From Bryoerythrophyllum caledonicum (lineage: Eukaryota > Streptophyta > Bryopsida > Pottiales > Pottiaceae), in the NCBI GenBank assembly GCA_963971425.1, contig OZ020525.1, forward strand, positions 5,005,560-5,069,559: a DNA stretch of 64,000 nt. Direction: 5' to 3'. Positions 58,898 to 64,000 of the stretch are shown here, in pieces; position 1 is the stretch's first letter; each line of letters opens with the position of its first letter. The translations under genes and the position numbers were made by a program. The notes under the pieces are model-generated. The model was not told the origin of the DNA, did no database searches, and saw nothing but the letters and a program-made list of their open reading frames with translations.

Positions 58898-60560
58898 CCT
58901 GGGAGCTCACTCCGAGTCCTAAAGAAGGATAAGTAGAGCTCACTAAGAGCAGTCCTTTCACTGAGATGCCGATTTCATATATCCAATTCAATCAGTTGTC
59001 ATAGATTGAAATATACCAGAAGCAAATATGTCTGAAGACTAACCTGATACAAGACACTGTTTAAGGATTTAAGTGTCAACGTGTACCACATTCGCTTGAC
59101 AGAATTTTGCTTCGCTTCAGCTGCCATGATTTCGGCTTTCGAAACAAGTCTTTCGAAGTAATTGAGAGGCTGCTCCGCCATCCCTTGAATGCGGTATAGC
59201 TTGTGGACAAGATTCGTTGTAACGAACGACTTCTAGTTATGCCTGTAGACAAAGATCAATGGCCATTACAAAACCGTCAATAAAATTCAATAGCGTATAC
59301 AGCTGAATCAGCAGAAATCCTCACCAGTTGACTTGATGAAGCGCAGATAGGAGGACTGGAACGTATCCATTCACATTCAGCACAATAGACTCCACCGCAT
59401 AATGCCAACGTCGATCATCCCCATGATCTCGGTTGATGATCGGCAACCATGCCTGGAGCCGGTGATTTCCATTCCAGACATGAAACATCTTCCTTGAAAA
59501 TACTCTTAAGTCTGGATCCAAATTCAGTCTCTACTCGAACGCCTCGTTCGCTTCAGTCCAGGCTGGACTCCAATTCTTCATGATTTCCTCTGAGACATCG
59601 ATCGACTTCCCCTCATGGTTCTCTTTCGCCACATAGAAAACACCAGAGCCTTCCATGTACCCGTTCTTTAGAAAGTGAGATCCTAGCCCCTGGACATCGT
59701 TCTTCAAGTATGGCCGAACGATTGGCAGCCCAATCATTCTGCATAAGGGGATGTCAAGCTTAGATTTCTCCTTTGGCTGAAATCGGAGTCCATCAAGCAG
59801 CGCCGTGGTGTTGACTGTCTCTTGAAGAACAAGATCATCCATTTGTTTCTCTAGCTCCGCAGCAGAGAGTGGTTCAGCTCATCTTCTCTCCGACCTTGAG
59901 ACTTCAACCCCCTCACTATCTGCACCATCATCATTCAACCTCTCCAAGGAAGAATTCCATGTCCAAACATTGATGTTAGCGGTGAATTTATTAGTCAAAT
60001 GATATTTTCAGCAGATTACCTAATTGGTGCATAGCTGAGTTGTGAGTGTCTAATTCTGTCTCGGACTAGCTTTGAATCTCTGCAATGCACCGACACAGAA
60101 TATTAGATGCCTTGCTGGAGAGAGAAATTAGAATGAAGTGGAAAAAAGGGAATTTGACATCAAAATCCTAGCAAGTAGAACAGGAATCAGCAAGCAATTC
60201 GCCAATTCCAATCCCTACATGCTTACAGAATGTCAAAGAATTAAGGTCGTTACTTTTGATTGATGGAATTCGGTAGCTACTGATCTGCAATGTAGGTGCG
60301 CTCATTGGCAGCAATCTACATGCTAATTTTCCTTAGACCCAACTTCCGCCTCGAGCCTTCTAATGTCTCAAAATATACCTGCGCGATAGGACTGCCGCTG
60401 CCGGCACTCCACCCGGCGAAACCCCCTAATGTAGACAGGACTTTGCGAATGGAGTGCCGGCAACGGTAGTCTATTCGAGCACGCTTCTCCACTATCACTA
60501 CGAAGATAAAGTTATTCAGTCTTATGATTAACTTATTCATCACAAAAATTTGGCAAGCTT

Positions 60561-61220
60561 CTCACCTGTGGATCTTGCCGCCGAATCAATTTGAGCGCAA
60601 TCCATCTTCGATAAGGAGCCGCCACCACCATCAACTACGTCTCGCTCTCCTGCACCTCCAACTCCTAGGTCAGCATACACCTTCCTGCAGGTCCATTTAG
60701 TTTGCTACGCGAAACAAGTAGCCCCACCACGAATAAACCCACATGCAAACTTGCTAACATTTGCGATCAACACATTCGCAGCCATATCCGTGAAACCCTT
60801 AGGACCTAAGCTCTCACAAAACCCCTGCGATTATCACCTGTTGATCGCCCCGCAGAATCCGCCTGGGCGCCGTCCATCCTCAATAAGGTGCCGACCCCGC
60901 CCTCAATCACTTCGATCGCCTCTGCTATGCCAGCTTCCAGTTCAAATCAAAGATTCCAGCGGGACATCTAAATTCGCTACGCGGATCGCCATGAACAATC
61001 CATGAAACCCCAATGCAGTCTTGAACGCAAAAGACTTTATGAACATCACATATGGACCGCCAGTAAATTCATAACCTACTCAAACGCGCACAAAATATAC
61101 AGGAACCCTAATGCAGTCCTCACGTAAACCTTATAAACAGTACCTGTGTAACGAGCCGCCGATTCCGCTTCGCCGCCGTCCTTCAACGACCTGCTCGGTC
61201 CAACCTGAATCTCTTCCCTC
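60561..61220 (-). repeat. Triplicated short exon-like unit
   Basis: Three minus-strand segments end at donor sites 60566, 60838 and 61144. Each encodes a similar peptide (MDCAQIDSAARSTG, MDGAQADSAGRSTG and EAESAARYTG) and is followed by GTGAG, GTGAT or GTACT. They lie where copy 1 has its 5' exons (23153-23221). Spacing is 272 and 306 bp. They may be alternative or duplicated first exons. Confidence 0.5.
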
Positions 61221-61289
61221 TCTCCTACAAAAGCAGTTGTGATCAGGTCAGAGAGCAACAACAGAGTGCGACTTTCATCTAATCGCATT

Positions 61290-62541
61290 GTCCATATTGC
61301 TTAGTCAAGAATTAGGTCAGTCGCCGGTTAATCAATCCATGTTCACGAAGAGATGTTCTACTGTTCCTAAGACGTCGTCCTCAGTGAATGACATGGTTTG
61401 AAATACCAAAAGAGATTATGAACTTCAAACGATAGATCCAAAATCAAGCTCTCCTCTTACACTGACTCTCAATGAAGTTCAACTATTTCAAACCTCTCAA
61501 GTCAAAACTAAGCACTCAAATCTCTTGTCCATCACGATGTTCGCTCATACAATCCAGTCACTCAAGTACCTGTACGACCTTTCAGTTCCCTCACTTCAGG
61601 ATCTAATTGGGTCCACTCACTCATTTCTGCTTTTGCAAGTTCCTTGGCATCCTCCGGCAAATGGCGGCTCCCAACAAAACATTCGGGAATTACACTAAGA
61701 GCAATCCTCTCTCTATTATCTCTAATCTAAACTTCTTCAAAGTCTAATTTCTTTGAAGTTTCGCCGAAGGAATCCTTGGACTTCCCCATCGCAATACCTC
61801 TCCCTACTCTACTTCTCATCAATGTCTTTCGATCACTAAAATAGAGCTTCTGCTTTCGTCTTTTCATAATAGCAAGAGGCACATCGGCAAAGATAGCTCT
61901 CATAAGTCCATGTGGAATGGATTCAGATATTCTCCCTCGCTTAAAAAGACGTCAGCTATGCCCTTACTGGCAAACTCTCTTTACACCTTAAACTAATAGT
62001 GTTGCGCAATATTCTGTGCCCCCACCTTTAGGCGCCAGCTCCTGCCAGCATGAATGAATCGGGCCGGCATTGCCAAACTAGTTTTCATTAAGTTCACCAT
62101 AATGTGATCTAACCGCCAGATTCACTTTATTGCAGTGCCCCCATACTTCTTAACGTCGTCCTATTCATTTTGTATTCCACTATCATAAATTTAGTGTACC
62201 AAACCACGACTTCAATAAAAATCATTTCTGTTTAACGAACAACTCATATCCTGTAATGTGGAACGACCTTAAAACATAATTCCTAAATTGTCCGGACTTC
62301 AATTTATTACAATGAGATCTGCTACTCATAAATACCTATCTTCGCCACCAAATTTGTTGCAAGGGAAGTCGCTCTTGACGGCAAGAGATATGTTTAAATT
62401 TAATCAACCGTAAATCTAGCTAGTGCATTAATTTTTAGCTGGAGCATATGACCGTGCCGTGCTTCACCTCCGATTCAATACAAGAAGTTGCACTTGTTCC
62501 GTCCACCCTGTTTTCATTTGCAGCTTTGTTGATTGCACAGA
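61290..62541. promoter_or_regulatory. Divergent intergenic region of the second element
   Basis: The gap between the two divergent genes has no supported ORF and should contain both promoters. No TATA box is convincing. Confidence 0.4.
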
Positions 62542-64000
62542 ATGGCTTCTTTGGCGGATTATGAGGCGGCATCCGTCGTAATCCGAGGGGATACTGCATG
62601 CGTCCCGCTCTGTTTCACTACTGATTCCGAGGGATTAGCGACTGTTAGTTCTCTTCACTTAAGTCAGCGTTTCAATATCATTGAGGGGTCCTTGAATGTT
62701 GAGAAAGAGGAATTTGACGAGGTTACAGGAGAGCTCACACACACGATAGCTCAGTCATCTAGTAATCGATTCAACGTTGTAGTCTGGTCACTTCGGTGTC
62801 GGAAGTACAGAGTGAATGGACCAAGGGAGGTGCCTGACGATTCCCCTTCAATTTCCTTAACTCCAAAGTTGTCTACCACAGCAACCCAGGTGACGCCTTT
62901 GATGCAGAAAGTGAAACTAGAACCAATGGAGAATTCGATTCACATCCTTAGCCATGATTCCGACAGTGACAGTCTCAGGTTTAGTCCATTTGGGTTCGAA
63001 AAAACATCGTCACTTTCGGCCAGGCCTCAGGCAACGGCTGGCACCTCCTCTCTACCTCCTAAGTCCAAACCCCCATTGGTTTCTACTCCTGTTCATTCAC
63101 CCAATACTATCGATTGTCTACGTAATCTTCGGTCTAGATCCAGATCAAAGTCAGTTTTAACGAAGATAGATTATGATTCTATTAGAGTTGAGAAGGTAGA
63201 CTTTCTTCCAGTAGCTTTTAATGGAGATGTTCTCTTCGAGCTTCCACCCCTTGGAAAGGGAATTGCTTCATCACAGGCTGGGTCGCTCTTGGGAATGGAT
63301 AAGAAACATGACAGCCATAGTTGGACAAGATCCGTGACCACTCACATTGCCAATGATTCTAACCTCACCTTTAGGACATCTTCTTGTTTGGAGCATTTGC
63401 AATGTCTCAATCCTCATTGCGAATACTTAGAGCGGAAAAATAGAGTGTCGAACATTAATGAGACCGAATGGGAGGGCACGTCCTCATCAGTTTTCGGGGT
63501 CGGTGGATCTTCTCCTCCTGGTTCGACAGTGGTCTGCAAACTTTGACGAATTCAGCCTATTTGCCTAAAAACCTGCAAAGCCAAAATATACTATGTGCTT
63601 GGAACGGACACCATGTCCCGTTTATGTGTCCATATTGGAACACATGAGCATCCGGTAAAAATAGGCAACTGTCGAGATTCTTCTTCAAAGCTTAAGACTC
63701 TCATTTCTGAGCAAGTAGAGCGGACCCCATCTGCAACAAACTCTGCTATTATTTTAGAAGCAAGCAAGGAGTTTCTCGGTCAGTTCTGCTATATCCAGAG
63801 GGAGTTTCACAGAAGCCACTAGTCTTAGACGAACTAGTTCCGGTCCTGGAGAAATTTAAGCAAATGACGTCTCCTAGTATCCGAAACGAGGTAACAAACT
63901 TTAGATATTTGCGACACTTTGGTGTAATGGATAGCATCACTAGACTTCGGGGATCAATCAACTGGGCTTTTGTTCAGGAGAATAGATTTCCGGGGCAAGG
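62542..64000 (+). pseudogene. MULE-like transposase, decayed and cut by window edge
   Basis: ATG 62542 aligns with the transposase start at 25076. Conserved stretches include VDFLPVAFNGDVLFELPP, GMDKKHDSHSW, SSCLEHLQC, CEYLERKNR (the GCM/WRKY-like zinc region), CVHIGTHEHPV and SATNSAIILEASKEFL. It has an in-frame TGA at 63544 and a frameshift near 63785, after which homology resumes (MDSITRLRGSINWAFVQ). The catalytic and SWIM parts lie beyond the window. Confidence 0.8.

Larger units (their letters stand above)
55307..61220 (-). pseudogene. ParB-like / beta-class DNA methyltransferase fusion, decayed copy
   Basis: Homologue of the gene at 15501-23337. Exons I can place: about 59960-59325 (ParB-like domain; HVWNGNHRLQAW), 59242-59044, 58213-57797, 57717-56866, 56610-56263 (motif IV as DLVLTDIPQG), 56176-55909 (motif I as GGAIFDAFASTG), about 55804-55624 (continuing NSLRACRATGQHFVGFESD), and a last exon ending at 55307. 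Premature stops are TGA 59879, TAG 59531, TAG 59233, TAG 57304 and TGA 55690. A 1-base deficit lies at the junction near 55804. It lacks the exon 3/4 intron of copy 1. Three short repeated 5' exons lie at 60566-61220. Splice sites are GT-AG throughout. Confidence 0.75.
54541..64000. mobile_element. Second ParB-methyltransferase / MULE-like element, partial
   Basis: The left end (54541-54600) aligns with the left end of the 13390-28977 element, including the GTGAGCGGTGAGC iterations. Gene order and orientation are the same: ParB-methyltransferase on the minus strand (55307-61220), then transposase on the plus strand from 62542. It runs past the window edge, so the right end and target duplication are not visible. 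Both genes carry several nonsense codons and frameshifts, so this copy is older or less constrained. It has a different palindrome family (58448-58897). Confidence 0.8.

Overview
This window looks like nuclear DNA of a plant-lineage eukaryote (streptophyte). It has GT-AG introns, plant-type hAT, MULE and CACTA-like signatures, and a gypsy-type gag-protease, and it shows no bacterial operon structure. The species cannot be read from the sequence; an early-diverging streptophyte such as a charophyte, moss, lycophyte or fern is a guess. Almost everything is transposable-element sequence in nested insertions. I found no host housekeeping gene, tRNA or rRNA.

Layout. 1-2619: AT-rich, non-coding, partly duplicated at 40575-42110. 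2620-3092: inverted 5' fragment of a kinase-carrying repeat. 3093-6401 (minus): decayed gypsy-like gag-protease, split by a 163-bp foldback MITE; its leader and possible LTR run to about 9700. 10174-31293: an hAT transposase gene cut in two by a 19.3-kb insertion with CACTA ends (10319-29637, 3-bp target duplication AAT). Inside that lies a second, 15.6-kb element (13390-28977). 31294-33590: the kinase-carrying element, inserted in the hAT gene's 3' end. 35460-36140: a foldback. 37130-51128: three related loci with gag-like, coiled-coil and proline-rich ORFs, with minisatellites. 51350-52445: a LINE reverse-transcriptase tail. 52938-54272: a repeat-protein pseudogene. 54541-64000: a second, more decayed relative of the 15.6-kb element, running off the right edge.

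The main discovery candidate is the 15.6-kb element family (copies at 13390-28977 and 54541-64000+). Each copy has divergent genes. One is a multi-exon gene fusing a ParB/sulfiredoxin-like domain (DGNHR / NGNHR motif) to a beta-class, bacterial/phage-type DNA methyltransferase. The other is a large MULE-like DDE transposase with a GCM/WRKY-like zinc region and a C-terminal SWIM zinc finger. In copy 1 the ParB-methyltransferase gene is intact: seven core exons join in phase for 1131 codons, or 1161 with two probable 5' exons. Its transposase has one in-frame TAG.

Each copy also carries its own iterated palindrome in introns and intergenic DNA. Copy 1 has about 13 copies of an 18-bp palindrome, GTTGTNGGATCCNACAAC. 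Copy 2 has 7-9 copies of an unrelated 22-bp palindrome (GGTGTGCCG, 4 bp, CGGCACACC). I infer that these could be parS-like or methylation target sites that diverged together with each copy's ParB-MTase, giving element-specific self-recognition. This is untested.

A second theme is that many ORFs decay by nonsense codons (mostly TAG) without frameshifts, often where a paralogue has Gln. This suggests C-to-T decay of methylated cytosines.
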